The notes: generated by a model from the sequence alone, not told the origin. A DNA stretch of 14,243 nucleotides from Armatimonadota bacterium (GCA_016869015.1 VGFB01000026.1:1-14243); one strand, 5' to 3'. Counted from the stretch's first letter, positions 1-6,164 are shown. Program-made: numbers and translations.

Positions 1-1
1 A

Positions 2-134
2 TGTCTCCGGTCTCGGGTCTAAGGTCTCGGGTCTCGGGTCTAAGGTCTCGGGTCTAGGGTCTAAGGTCTCGGGTCTCGGGTCTAAGGTCTCGGGTCTAGG
101 GTCTAAGGTCTCGGGTCTAAGGTCTCGGGTCTAC
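2..134. repeat. 7-bp tandem repeat array A (GGTCTNN)
   Basis: Eighteen uninterrupted heptads GGTCT+NN run from 9 to 134; a decayed unit (TGTCTCC) at 2-8 suggests the array continues past the left edge. The last two bases are CG, AA, AG or AC. Units 3-8 and 9-14 form an exact 42-bp higher-order duplication (23-64 and 65-106). The array lies between atpG and the expected atpD and would be transcribed in the operon mRNA as repeats of the AGACC type. No gene is credible inside it. Confidence 0.95.
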
Positions 135-205
135 GAAGGCGGTACCGGGCTCGGAGGCTGTCGGGCTTCGCGGCAAGCGCTTCCGACTCCAGTCGCCGTG
201 GCAGT

Positions 206-240
206 GAACCCAAGACCTGAGACCCGAGACCTGAGACCTA
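206..240. repeat. Inverted heptad array B at the atpG stop codon
   Basis: Four clean heptads, AGACCTG, AGACCCG, AGACCTG and AGACCTA, occupy 213-240, after a decayed unit at 206-212. They are the reverse complement of the array A type, so the two arrays face each other across a spacer of about 70-80 nt (135-205) and could form a long stem in the atp mRNA. The last heptad contains the atpG stop codon (TAG on the minus strand, 240-238). Confidence 0.9.
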
Positions 241-1098
241 CCTCAATGCCTCGGCGCCGCCGACCACGTCCAGCAGCTCCTCAGTGATCTCCTGCTGGCG
301 GAGCCGGTTGGCCTGCATCCGCAGGCGCTGGGTCATCTTCTCCGCGTTATCCGTCGCCGCCGCCATAGCCCTCATGCGCGCCGCGTGCTCGGAAGCCGAC
401 GCCTCCAGGAGCATCTGGTAGACCTGCGCGTCCACATAGCGCGGCAGCAGCCTCGCGAAGAGCTCCTGCGCTGGCGGCTCGAAGATGTACTCGCTGGGCG
501 CCGGGCCGTCTTCATCGCCGGCCTCGGCGCCGGCGACGGGCAGCAGACGCACGACGGCCGGATGGTCGCGGGAGGTGCTCACGAACTGGGAGTAGCAGAC
601 ATGCACCTCATCGACCTCGCCGGTCTCGTACCACCGCCGCAGCTCCTGCGCAATCCGACGCGCATCGGCCGGAAGGGTTCGGTCTTCGCGCGTGAACTGG
701 TCCTCGATGGCCCACCCGCCCCGCTCCAGAGCGCTTTGGGCCTTGCGGCCCGTCAGCCGGACGGCCGCGGGGTGCTGCAGGCCCCTCAAGAAACGGTCCG
801 CTTCGCGGGCCACCTGGACGTTGTAGCCCCCGCACAAGCCCTTCTCGCCGGCCACGACCAGCAACCCGATCCGCTGCGTCTCCCGCGGCGTGAGCAGCGG
901 GTGATCGATCTCCGGCGCGGTCGCCGAGACTTCCCGCACGATCTCCTGCATCCGCTGCCAGTACGTGCGGCCCTCAAGCGCGCGCTGCTGGACGCGCCGC
1001 AACTTCGCGGCGGCGACCATCTGCATCGCCCGCGTGATCTGGTGGATCTTCCCCACCAGACGGATCTGTCGCCTCAGTTGTCGAAGTGTCTTAGCCAT
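238..1098 (-). CDS. atpG: ATP synthase F1 subunit gamma
   Basis: Central rotor stalk of F1, which turns inside the alpha3beta3 head and couples it to the c-ring at the cytoplasmic face of the membrane. The 286-residue length is normal. The N-terminal helix reads like the family (IHQITRAMQMVAAAKLRR, about residues 18-35). The C-terminal helix carries the gamma signature (ASEHAARMRAMAAATDNAEKM region, about 232-254). The start is ATG. No Shine-Dalgarno sequence lies at a normal distance: the 40 nt upstream are 7-bp repeats, and the nearest GAGG is about 18 nt away. It is the last atp gene in the window; atpD should follow beyond the left edge. It is separated from atpA by 192 bp containing a large palindromic doublet and from the next gene by heptad arrays, which is unusual for this operon. 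Confidence 0.97.
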   Translation of the reverse strand: MAKTLRQLRRQIRLVGKIHQITRAMQMVAAAKLRRVQQRALEGRTYWQRMQEIVREVSATAPEIDHPLLTPRETQRIGLLVVAGEKGLCGGYNVQVAREADRFLRGLQHPAAVRLTGRKAQSALERGGWAIEDQFTREDRTLPADARRIAQELRRWYETGEVDEVHVCYSQFVSTSRDHPAVVRLLPVAGAEAGDEDGPAPSEYIFEPPAQELFARLLPRYVDAQVYQMLLEASASEHAARMRAMAAATDNAEKMTQRLRMQANRLRQQEITEELLDVVGGAEALR

Positions 1099-1100
1099 GG

Positions 1101-1140
1101 ACTACGGACTTCAGACCTCAGACTTCAGACTACGGACCTG
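1101..1140. repeat. Heptad array C in the atpG translation-initiation region
   Basis: Five in-phase heptads (ACTACGG, ACTTCAG, ACCTCAG, ACTTCAG, ACTACGG) fill 1101-1135, and a partial unit follows to 1140. The order of unit types is symmetrical. On the minus strand they read GTCTGAA/GTCCGTA and run to within 2 nt of the atpG ATG, occupying the place where a ribosome binding site should be. The units are relatives of arrays A, B and D, in the same orientation as B. Confidence 0.85.
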
Positions 1141-1176
1141 GAACCCCAACGCCTTGCCAGCCATGGTCCCGGGTGT

Positions 1177-1257
1177 TGTAGGAGCGGCTTCAGCCGCGAT
1201 GTCGTGGAGGCTTGGGTCGGTGCGAGAAACACCATCGCGGCCGAAGCCGCTCCTACA
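1177..1257. repeat. REP-like palindromic doublet between atpA and atpG
   Basis: Two 24-nt arms (1177-1200 and 1234-1257) are inverted copies matching at 23 of 24 positions across a 33-nt loop. Each arm is a smaller palindrome in its own right (core GCGGCTTCAGCCGC in the left arm). The motif TGTAGGAGCGGCTTC resembles REP elements known from several bacteria. It lies inside a cotranscribed operon, so the mRNA would carry a very stable stem-loop between the alpha and gamma cistrons. A role in mRNA processing or in limiting gamma expression is inference. Confidence 0.9.
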
Positions 1258-1290
1258 GCACCGCATGTCACGACCCACAAGCCACTGGAC

Positions 1291-2814
1291 CTACGACGCC
1301 CGCCGCTCCTTGAAATCGCGGACGGCGTCGAGCAGCTGTGCCTCGTCCTCATCGCCGAGCGTCTGGGTCTTGTCGAGGCGGGCGATGAGGTCGGGATACC
1401 GCTCGCGGCAGAAGGCGATGAGATCGCTCTCGAACTGCGCGACCTCCCGAAGCTCAAGCTCGTCCAGGAAGCCCTGTTGGCCCGCGAAGATGACGAGCTC
1501 CTGGTCGGTCGGGTTCATCGGCGCATACTGGCGCTGCTTCAGCAGCTCGACCATTCGGCTTCCGCGCTGCAGGATGCGGCGGGTGGTGTCATCGAGATCG
1601 GAGGCGAACTGGGCGAAGGCCTCGTACTCGCGATAGGAGGCGAGGTCCAGCTTGAGCTGCTTCTGAACGCGCTTCATGGCCTTCGTCTGCGCGGCACTGC
1701 CGACGCGGGAGACGCTGAGGCCGACGTTGATGGCGGGCCGGATGCCGGCGTAGAAGAGATCGGGCTCCAGGTAGATCTGCCCATCGGTGATGGAGATGAC
1801 GTTGGTCGGGATGTAGGCCGAGAAGTCGCCTTCCTGCGTCTCGACGACGGGCAGGGCCGTCAAGGAGCCGGAGCCGAGGTCGGCCGACAGCTTCGCCGCG
1901 CGCTCGAGCAGGCGGCTGTGCAGGTTGAAGATGTCACCCGGGAAGGCCTCGCGGCCGGGCGGGCGCCGCAGCAGCAAGGACACCTGCCGGTACGCCGCCG
2001 CGTGCTTGCTGAGATCATCGTAGACGACCAGGACGTGCTCCCCCCGGTTCCGGTAGTACTCGCCCATGGCGCAGCCGGCATACGGGGCGATGTACTGCAC
2101 GGCCGCGGGGTCGCTGGCGCAGGCCGCAACGATGGTGGTGTGGGCGAGGGCGTCGTGTTGCTCCAGGGTCGCGGCGATCCGCCGGACCGTTGAGAGCTTC
2201 TGCCCGATCGCGACGTAGATGCACTTCACGCCGGTGGCGCGCTGGTTGATGATGGCATCGACGGCGATGGCGGTCTTGCCCGTCTGCCGGTCGCCGATGA
2301 TCAACTCGCGCTGGCCGCGCCCGATGGGGAACATCGCGTCGATGGCCTTCAGGCCGGTGTGCATCGGCTCGCTGACGGGCTGGCGCTCAATGACGCCCGG
2401 CGCCTGGCCCTCCAGGGGCAGGTACTGGCCGCTGACCACCGGGCCCTTGCCGTCCAGCGGCTCGGCCAGGGGGCTCACGACTCGCCCGAGAAGCGCGTCG
2501 CCGACCTTCGTGTTGGCGATGCGCCCGGTGGTCTTGACCTCGTCGCCCTCGGAGATGTGCTGGTCAGGCCCCATGAGGACGCAGCCGACGTTGTCTTCCT
2601 CGAGGTTGAACGCAATCCCATAGACCTCCACACCGTCGGGCGTAGAGGGAAACTCGATCAACTCATTCGCCATGGCTCCCGCGAGCCCGTAGCAGCGAGC
2701 GATCCCGTCGCCGACCTGCAGCACCGTGCCGACGTTCACCAGCTCGAGCTGCGTCCGGTAGCCCTCGAGCTCGCGCTTCAGTACCGCACTGATCTCATCC
2801 GGCCGAACGCCCAA
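1291..2814 (-). CDS. atpA: ATP synthase F1 subunit alpha
   Basis: Non-catalytic nucleotide-binding subunit of the F1 head. The 507 residues match the family. The Walker A motif GDRQTGKT is at about 164-171. The Walker B region (HVLVVYDDLSKHA) is at about 250-262. The alpha/beta signature (PAINVGLSVS) is at about 350-359 and is followed by the arginine-finger residue Arg360 in SVSRVGS. The C-terminal helical domain ends FKERRAS, as in relatives. The start is TTG, supported by a strong Shine-Dalgarno sequence (GAGGTGAGG) just upstream; the N-terminus (PDEISAVLKRELEGY) aligns with other AtpA proteins from its first residues. Upstream, 56 nt separate it from atpH, partly filled with heptads. Downstream lies the repeat-rich gap before atpG. 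Confidence 0.98.
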   Translation of the reverse strand: MGVRPDEISAVLKRELEGYRTQLELVNVGTVLQVGDGIARCYGLAGAMANELIEFPSTPDGVEVYGIAFNLEEDNVGCVLMGPDQHISEGDEVKTTGRIANTKVGDALLGRVVSPLAEPLDGKGPVVSGQYLPLEGQAPGVIERQPVSEPMHTGLKAIDAMFPIGRGQRELIIGDRQTGKTAIAVDAIINQRATGVKCIYVAIGQKLSTVRRIAATLEQHDALAHTTIVAACASDPAAVQYIAPYAGCAMGEYYRNRGEHVLVVYDDLSKHAAAYRQVSLLLRRPPGREAFPGDIFNLHSRLLERAAKLSADLGSGSLTALPVVETQEGDFSAYIPTNVISITDGQIYLEPDLFYAGIRPAINVGLSVSRVGSAAQTKAMKRVQKQLKLDLASYREYEAFAQFASDLDDTTRRILQRGSRMVELLKQRQYAPMNPTDQELVIFAGQQGFLDELELREVAQFESDLIAFCRERYPDLIARLDKTQTLGDEDEAQLLDAVRDFKERRAS

Positions 2815-2818
2815 GTTG

Positions 2819-2827
2819 CCTCACCTC
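2819..2827 (-). promoter_or_regulatory. Ribosome binding site fixing the atpA TTG start
   Basis: On the minus strand GAGGTGAGG lies 4 nt before the TTG codon; counted from its GAGGTG core the spacing is 7 nt. No ATG nearby would give a family-like N-terminus, so the TTG is the likely start. Confidence 0.75.
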
Positions 2828-2845
2828 TGCTCTGCGCGAGTTCCA

Positions 2846-2914
2846 GGTCTCAGGTCTCAACTCGAAAGTCTCAGGCCTCGGGTCTCGGGTCTGGCGCCGA
2901 GTCCGAAGTCCGTG
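2846..2914. repeat. Heptad array D overlapping the 3' end of atpH
   Basis: Seven in-phase heptads cover 2846-2894: GGTCTCA twice, two decayed units, GGCCTCG, GGTCTCG and GGTCTGG. Two related units (GTCCGAA, GTCCGTG) follow at 2901-2914. Orientation is the same as array A. The array crosses the atpH stop codon (TGA, 2873-2871) and supplies the codons for the last residues of AtpH. Confidence 0.85.
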
Positions 2915-3482
2915 GCCCATCCTCGAAGGCCGCCATGTCGAGGCTGACGGCCCTCAAGTCAGCCGCCAGCATGTCCAGCGAGGTCCGGACGGAGCCGTCA
3001 AGGACGGAGTCCCGCACCCGTACGGTCACCCCGCCGATCAGCTCCGGGCGGACCTGCATCTTGATGACGGGCCGCCCGCCGAACACCTCGGCGATGGCCT
3101 GCGTCAGCCGCGCCGTTTCGTCCGCGGTCAGCGGGGCCGCCGACCAGACCCCGGCCCGCACCAGGCCCTGATGGTCGTCCACGAGCTGCTGGAAGCGCTC
3201 GGCAATCTCCGGCAGGAGGTCGACCCGCCGTCGCTGCACCAGCAGGTCCAGGAAGCTCAGCTGCTCCGGGCGCAGGCGCGAGCCGAGATGCTCGCGGCAG
3301 AGCTCCCGTTTGCGCTCCGCCGCCACCAGTGGGTGACCGAGGAAGGCCACGAGGTCGGGGCTACGCCGCTGGACTTCGTTGAGCAGCGCGAGGTCCTCGG
3401 CCGCCTCAGCGACGGCCTGACGCGCACGGGCGTCCTCGAAGAGCGCCCGGGCGTACCTCACTGCCGCCTTACGGTCTCGCAT
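2871..3482 (-). CDS. atpH: ATP synthase F1 subunit delta
   Basis: Peripheral stalk subunit linking the b subunits to the top of the F1 head. At 203 residues it is longer than the usual 175-185. The N-terminal helical domain opens with AVRYARALFEDA. The C-terminal domain carries the family motif RPELIGGVTVRVRDSVLDGS (about 145-164). The start is the ATG at 3482, preceded by GGAAGG/GGCAGGG; the reading frame stays open upstream, but that stretch overlaps atpF and reads as low-complexity, non-family sequence. The conserved fold ends near residue 177. About 25 extra residues follow, and the last 15 or so (ending PDPRPEA) are encoded by the 7-bp repeat array, so the tail is probably a by-product of repeat spread. 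The gap to atpF is 40 nt. Confidence 0.95.
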   Translation of the reverse strand: MRDRKAAVRYARALFEDARARQAVAEAAEDLALLNEVQRRSPDLVAFLGHPLVAAERKRELCREHLGSRLRPEQLSFLDLLVQRRRVDLLPEIAERFQQLVDDHQGLVRAGVWSAAPLTADETARLTQAIAEVFGGRPVIKMQVRPELIGGVTVRVRDSVLDGSVRTSLDMLAADLRAVSLDMAAFEDGPRTSDSAPDPRPEA

Positions 3483-3522
3483 TGCCCTGCCTTCCGTCGT
3501 CGCCGTTGCCGTTCCCGGTGAC

Positions 3523-4053
3523 CTAGAGCGCCGGGGGCGCGGCTCGGTACTGCTCCAGATCGTGCAGGAACTCGTCGACGAGGAGCCGATGGCGCTCGTC
3601 GGTGAGCGTGCGTCGGAGGATGGCCTCACAAGCCTCGACGGCGATATCGGCCGCATGGTCCTTGATCTCGACCAGAGCCTTCTCTTTCTCTCGCCGCAGC
3701 TGCTCGGTCCCGCGGGCCAGCACGGCCTCCGCCTCGGCCCGGGCGGCCTGCACGATCTCCTCCCGCGCCTCGGCGGCCTCGCGCGTGACCTGCTGGATCC
3801 GATCCCGGGCGGTCTGCTCGATCTGCTGGAGCTCCTCCCGCAGCCGGTCGCGCTCGGCCTGCGCCTCCTGCCGCGCCTGCTGGGCGTCCTCGAGCGACTG
3901 GCGAATGCCCTGCTCGCGCTCCTCCAGGAACTTCGAGATGGGCCCGAAGTAGATCTTCCGGAGCAGCAGGAACAGCAGGACGAACCCCACCATATTGACC
4001 AGCAGGGCCGGTGGGGAGATGTTCAGCGTCTCCAGCAGCGCGCTGAAGTCCAT
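3523..4053 (-). CDS. atpF: ATP synthase Fo subunit b
   Basis: Membrane-anchored peripheral stalk subunit, 176 residues. One N-terminal transmembrane helix (about residues 15-33, LLVNMVGFVLLFLLLRKIYF) is followed by a long charged coiled coil rich in Glu, Arg, Gln and Ala (about 40-145). The C-terminal part resembles the delta-binding end (AVEACEAILRRTLTDERHRLLVDEFLHDL). The start is ATG; GAGCGAGG lies just before it, and a better purine run (GAGGGGA) sits further upstream, so initiation strength is unclear. It lies between atpE and atpH with gaps of about 40 nt on both sides, consistent with cotranscription. Only one b-type gene is seen, so a homodimer is expected. Confidence 0.97.
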   Translation of the reverse strand: MDFSALLETLNISPPALLVNMVGFVLLFLLLRKIYFGPISKFLEEREQGIRQSLEDAQQARQEAQAERDRLREELQQIEQTARDRIQQVTREAAEAREEIVQAARAEAEAVLARGTEQLRREKEKALVEIKDHAADIAVEACEAILRRTLTDERHRLLVDEFLHDLEQYRAAPPAL

Positions 4054-4092
4054 GCCTCGCTCACGTCCCCTCGTCCGGGCGAGCGGTCCGCC

Positions 4093-4356
4093 CTACCTGG
4101 CCTTGTCGAGATACTCCAGGATGCCCGGGAGCTTCCCCATGAGCAGGAAGAAGATCAGCAGGCAGTAGATGACCAGCGACTCGATCAGCGCCAGCGCCAG
4201 CAGCAGCGCCGAGCGGATGTCGCCCGCGGCCTCGGGCTGCCGCGCAATGCTCTCAACGGCGGCGGCCGCCGCGCGTCCCTGAGCCGTGCTCGCCAGCAGT
4301 ACCGCAATGGGCAACCCCAACCCAACAGCCAGAGCCAATGCAGCCGGATAGTCCAT
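4093..4356 (-). CDS. atpE: ATP synthase Fo subunit c (possible Na+-type site)
   Basis: Proteolipid rotor-ring subunit of 87 residues: two transmembrane helices joined by the polar loop ARQPEA (about 38-43). The ion-carrying carboxylate is Glu59 in ALIESLVIY. Aligned by eye to the Ilyobacter tartaricus c subunit, Gln26, Glu59, Ser60 and Tyr64 match its Na+-site residues Gln32, Glu65, Ser66 and Tyr70, while Thr67 is replaced by Leu61. The usual GxGxGxG packing motif of helix 1 is largely lost (VLLASTAQGRAAA). Start is ATG, with AAGGAG about 12 nt upstream. Subunit c is certain; Na+ rather than H+ coupling is inference. Confidence 0.96.
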   Translation of the reverse strand: MDYPAALALAVGLGLPIAVLLASTAQGRAAAAAVESIARQPEAAGDIRSALLLALALIESLVIYCLLIFFLLMGKLPGILEYLDKAR

Positions 4357-4421
4357 CAGTCTCGCACTCTCCTTCGTTTGCCGTCTACGCCCGGTTCGGC
4401 AGGCCGCCCTGCCGTTGCCGT

Positions 4422-5339
4422 TCAGTGCCCGTGCTCCTGCACCACGCTCGAGATGTACGAGGCGGCGAGCATGGTGAAAACGAGAGCCTGCACGAATGAG
4501 CCGAAGATGCCGAAGAGCAGCATCGGGAACTGCATTGGCACGGGGATGAACCAGCCGCTGGTGCCCAGGGCAACCACGCCCATGGCGATCAGGGCGGCGA
4601 TGACCGTGTCCTCCCCGAAGATGTTGCCGAACAGACGGATCGACAGCGAGAGCGGCCGGGCCAGCTCGCCCAGGACGTGAATCGGCACGTTAATCGGGAA
4701 GAGCCACCACGGCTCGCCGACGAAGTGCTTCAGGTACCCCAGGCCCTGGCTCCGGAACCCGAAGTACTGAACCGCAATGAAGCAGCAGAGCGCCAGGGCG
4801 ACCGTGGTGTTCAGCGCCGCCGTGGCGGAGATGAAGCCCGGCACGAGCCCGCCCAGGTTCAGGAACAGGATGTAGAGGAAGAAGGTGCCCAGCAGCGGCG
4901 TGAACTGCGCGGCGTGCTTACCGCCCACCATGTTGATGGTGAAGCCGTTGAGCGACTGGTAGGCCCACTCCACAATGCCCTGGAGCCGCCCCGGCACCGC
5001 CTGCATCCGCCGGGTGCCCAGACGGATCACCAGGGCCAGCGTCAGCATCATCACCCAGGTGGCAACCGTGTTGACCGGGGCCCACTGCAGCACGGCCAGG
5101 GGCGTCGGCGAGAGGTGTCCGTGCAGATACCGCTGCCCGGCCAGCTGGAAGCGCTCGGCGAAGCCGGCCTGCTGCTCCTCGGGCGCGTCCCAACGCCCGG
5201 CCAGCGCCTCCAGGGCGACCGGATACGCGTTGAGCACCGTCGGGTGCGGGTGCGCCAGGAGGTTGCCCTCGTGCGCCTCCGGCTGCTCCTCGGCGTGCTC
5301 TACGTGACCGCCGTCGTGGGTTTCACTCTCGTTCGGCAC
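4422..5339 (-). CDS. atpB: ATP synthase Fo subunit a
   Basis: Stator subunit that forms the ion half-channels beside the c-ring. It has 305 residues, slightly longer than E. coli subunit a (271), because of a charged, His-rich N-terminus (residues 1-35) and an extended segment before the first membrane helix (about 91-106). The essential arginine is Arg235 in SLSIRLFGNIFGED, and Glu243 matches the conserved acidic residue after it. Five to six transmembrane segments are visible. The start is GTG: an in-frame stop lies four codons upstream, and the next Met is near residue 97. Shine-Dalgarno support is weak. A 109-nt gap with a possible hairpin separates it from atpI, and 65 nt separate it from atpE. 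Confidence 0.97.
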   Translation of the reverse strand: MPNESETHDGGHVEHAEEQPEAHEGNLLAHPHPTVLNAYPVALEALAGRWDAPEEQQAGFAERFQLAGQRYLHGHLSPTPLAVLQWAPVNTVATWVMMLTLALVIRLGTRRMQAVPGRLQGIVEWAYQSLNGFTINMVGGKHAAQFTPLLGTFFLYILFLNLGGLVPGFISATAALNTTVALALCCFIAVQYFGFRSQGLGYLKHFVGEPWWLFPINVPIHVLGELARPLSLSIRLFGNIFGEDTVIAALIAMGVVALGTSGWFIPVPMQFPMLLFGIFGSFVQALVFTMLAASYISSVVQEHGH

Positions 5340-5366
5340 TGCGCTGGATCACTACTCCACGGATCG

Positions 5367-5393
5367 GGGCGCAGAGGTGAGCTCTCCGCGCCC
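5367..5393. repeat. Possible stem-loop in the atpI-atpB gap
   Basis: GGGCGC AGAG is followed, after a short loop, by CTCT and then GCGCCC, giving an imperfect stem with a two-base bulge in the transcript. It lies in the 109-nt gap ahead of the GTG-started atpB. It could affect RNA stability or translation, but in GC-rich DNA it may be chance. Confidence 0.35.
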
Positions 5394-5448
5394 GCGATGG
5401 GTCTCGTCGCACCAACTTCCGACGAACCCCATTCAGGTAATGTGCAGC

Positions 5449-5868
5449 CTATTCGTCGGTTAGTTTGGTCTGCCCTTCGGCAACGCCGACTTTGCGGTTC
5501 ACTCGCCGTCCGGCTTCCTTCAGGCACAACACTGCGGTCGGCAACGTGACTCCCGCGGCCAGGGCCGGTCCGTTCGCGGCCCCCAGGGCGAACAACAAGT
5601 AGAACGCCACGCCGATGAGACCGTACTTCAGCAGCTGCACGCCGCCCAGGACGAGCAGTCGGCGGCGCCGCGCCGCGGCTTCGACGGCCGTCAGCCCCCC
5701 GACGAGGGCCTCCAGGGTCCCCAGTGAGGCCAGGCCGGTGGCCGCTCCCAGGACGAAGCTGACGCCGACGGGCCAGGGGAAGTACGCCGCCAGCGCGCCG
5801 AAGACGATGGCGGTGACGACCAGGCTCGTGATCGCGACGCGCCGGAACAGCCCCTCATCCCTCGCCAT
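5449..5868 (-). CDS. atpI: AtpI-type ATP synthase accessory membrane protein
   Basis: Small polytopic membrane protein (139 residues) at the position where atpI normally lies. Four hydrophobic segments are visible: about residues 10-28, 33-53, 72-92 and 97-115. This is the layout of the ATP-synt_I family, whose members are linked to c-ring assembly or Mg2+ supply. Two starts are possible, ATG at 5874 and at 5868. The second is preferred because GAGG lies 6 nt before it, while for the first the same GAGG is directly adjacent. It overlaps the end of atpZ by 14 nt, suggesting translational coupling. Sequence conservation in this family is low, so the call rests mainly on topology and position. 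Confidence 0.8.
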   Translation of the reverse strand: MARDEGLFRRVAITSLVVTAIVFGALAAYFPWPVGVSFVLGAATGLASLGTLEALVGGLTAVEAAARRRRLLVLGGVQLLKYGLIGVAFYLLFALGAANGPALAAGVTLPTAVLCLKEAGRRVNRKVGVAEGQTKLTDE

Positions 5869-6085
5869 CGTCATCCTCGTTCCGTCGCGAGGCGGCGTTC
5901 ACCACGCGGAACAACTGCACGAACCCCCCCGCGGCACCCAGCAGCAAACCGATCGCCCCCAGCACCGGCCCCGTGCCGAGCCGTCCGTCGAGCCAGCTGC
6001 CGCCGGCGTAGCCCAGCAGCGTCGCCAGGACAAGGGTGATCCCGACCGTGGTCAGCTCAAGCCCCGAGGCCCAGGAACGTTGCAT
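5855..6085 (-). CDS. atpZ: AtpZ/AtpI-family protein (first gene of the atp operon)
   Basis: A 76-residue protein with two transmembrane helices (about residues 10-31 and 40-60) and a small glycine-rich turn (GYAGGSWLDGRLGTGP), followed by a charged C-terminal tail ending DDDGEG. This matches the short hydrophobic proteins (AtpZ, also called AtpQ-like or ATPase gene 1) that often precede atpI; some members are linked to Mg2+/Ca2+ transport, but the role here is inferred from family and position. The start is ATG at 6085, with GGAGGGG 3-8 nt upstream; an in-frame TTG at 6097 is rejected because it lies over that Shine-Dalgarno sequence. It sits directly behind the predicted operon promoter. Confidence 0.82.
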   Translation of the reverse strand: MQRSWASGLELTTVGITLVLATLLGYAGGSWLDGRLGTGPVLGAIGLLLGAAGGFVQLFRVVNAASRRNEDDDGEG

Positions 6086-6088
6086 CCA

Positions 6089-6095
6089 CCCCTCC
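6089..6095 (-). promoter_or_regulatory. Ribosome binding site fixing the atpZ start
   Basis: GGAGGGG on the minus strand ends 3 nt before the ATG at 6085, and its GGAGG core is 5 nt away. This is an excellent Shine-Dalgarno match and decides against the TTG twelve bases further upstream. Confidence 0.8.
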
Positions 6096-6104
6096 AACGG
6101 CGGG

Positions 6105-6134
6105 AGTGTAGTTCGGTTGCGCAGGGGTTGTCAA
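6105..6134 (-). promoter_or_regulatory. Sigma70-type promoter of the atp operon
   Basis: On the minus strand a perfect -35 box TTGACA (6134-6129) is followed by an 18-nt spacer and the -10 box TACACT (6110-6105), which matches TATAAT at 4 of 6 bases. Transcription would begin near 6098, giving a leader of only about a dozen bases that holds the atpZ ribosome binding site. This is the best promoter match I found in the window and is placed exactly ahead of the first atp gene. Confidence 0.75.
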
Positions 6135-6164
6135 GCAACGTGCGGACCGAAGATGGGCGCGCGC

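Noticed and set aside
1..57. Short plus-strand frame starting with ATG at base 1 and reading SGLRSRV-type repeats
   Set aside because: It is only the heptad array translated; the peptide reflects the 21-nt (3 x 7) periodicity and ends at a TAG made by a unit variant.
385..2193. Long plus-strand open frame (602 codons) opposite atpG and atpA
   Set aside because: It is antisense to two well-conserved genes, crosses the repeat-rich gap between them and shows no recognisable domain; long antisense frames are common in GC-rich DNA.
3502..4423. 13-nt direct repeat GCCGTTGCCGTTC at 3502 and 4411
   Set aside because: A single shared 13-mer is expected by chance in a GC-rich window of this size.
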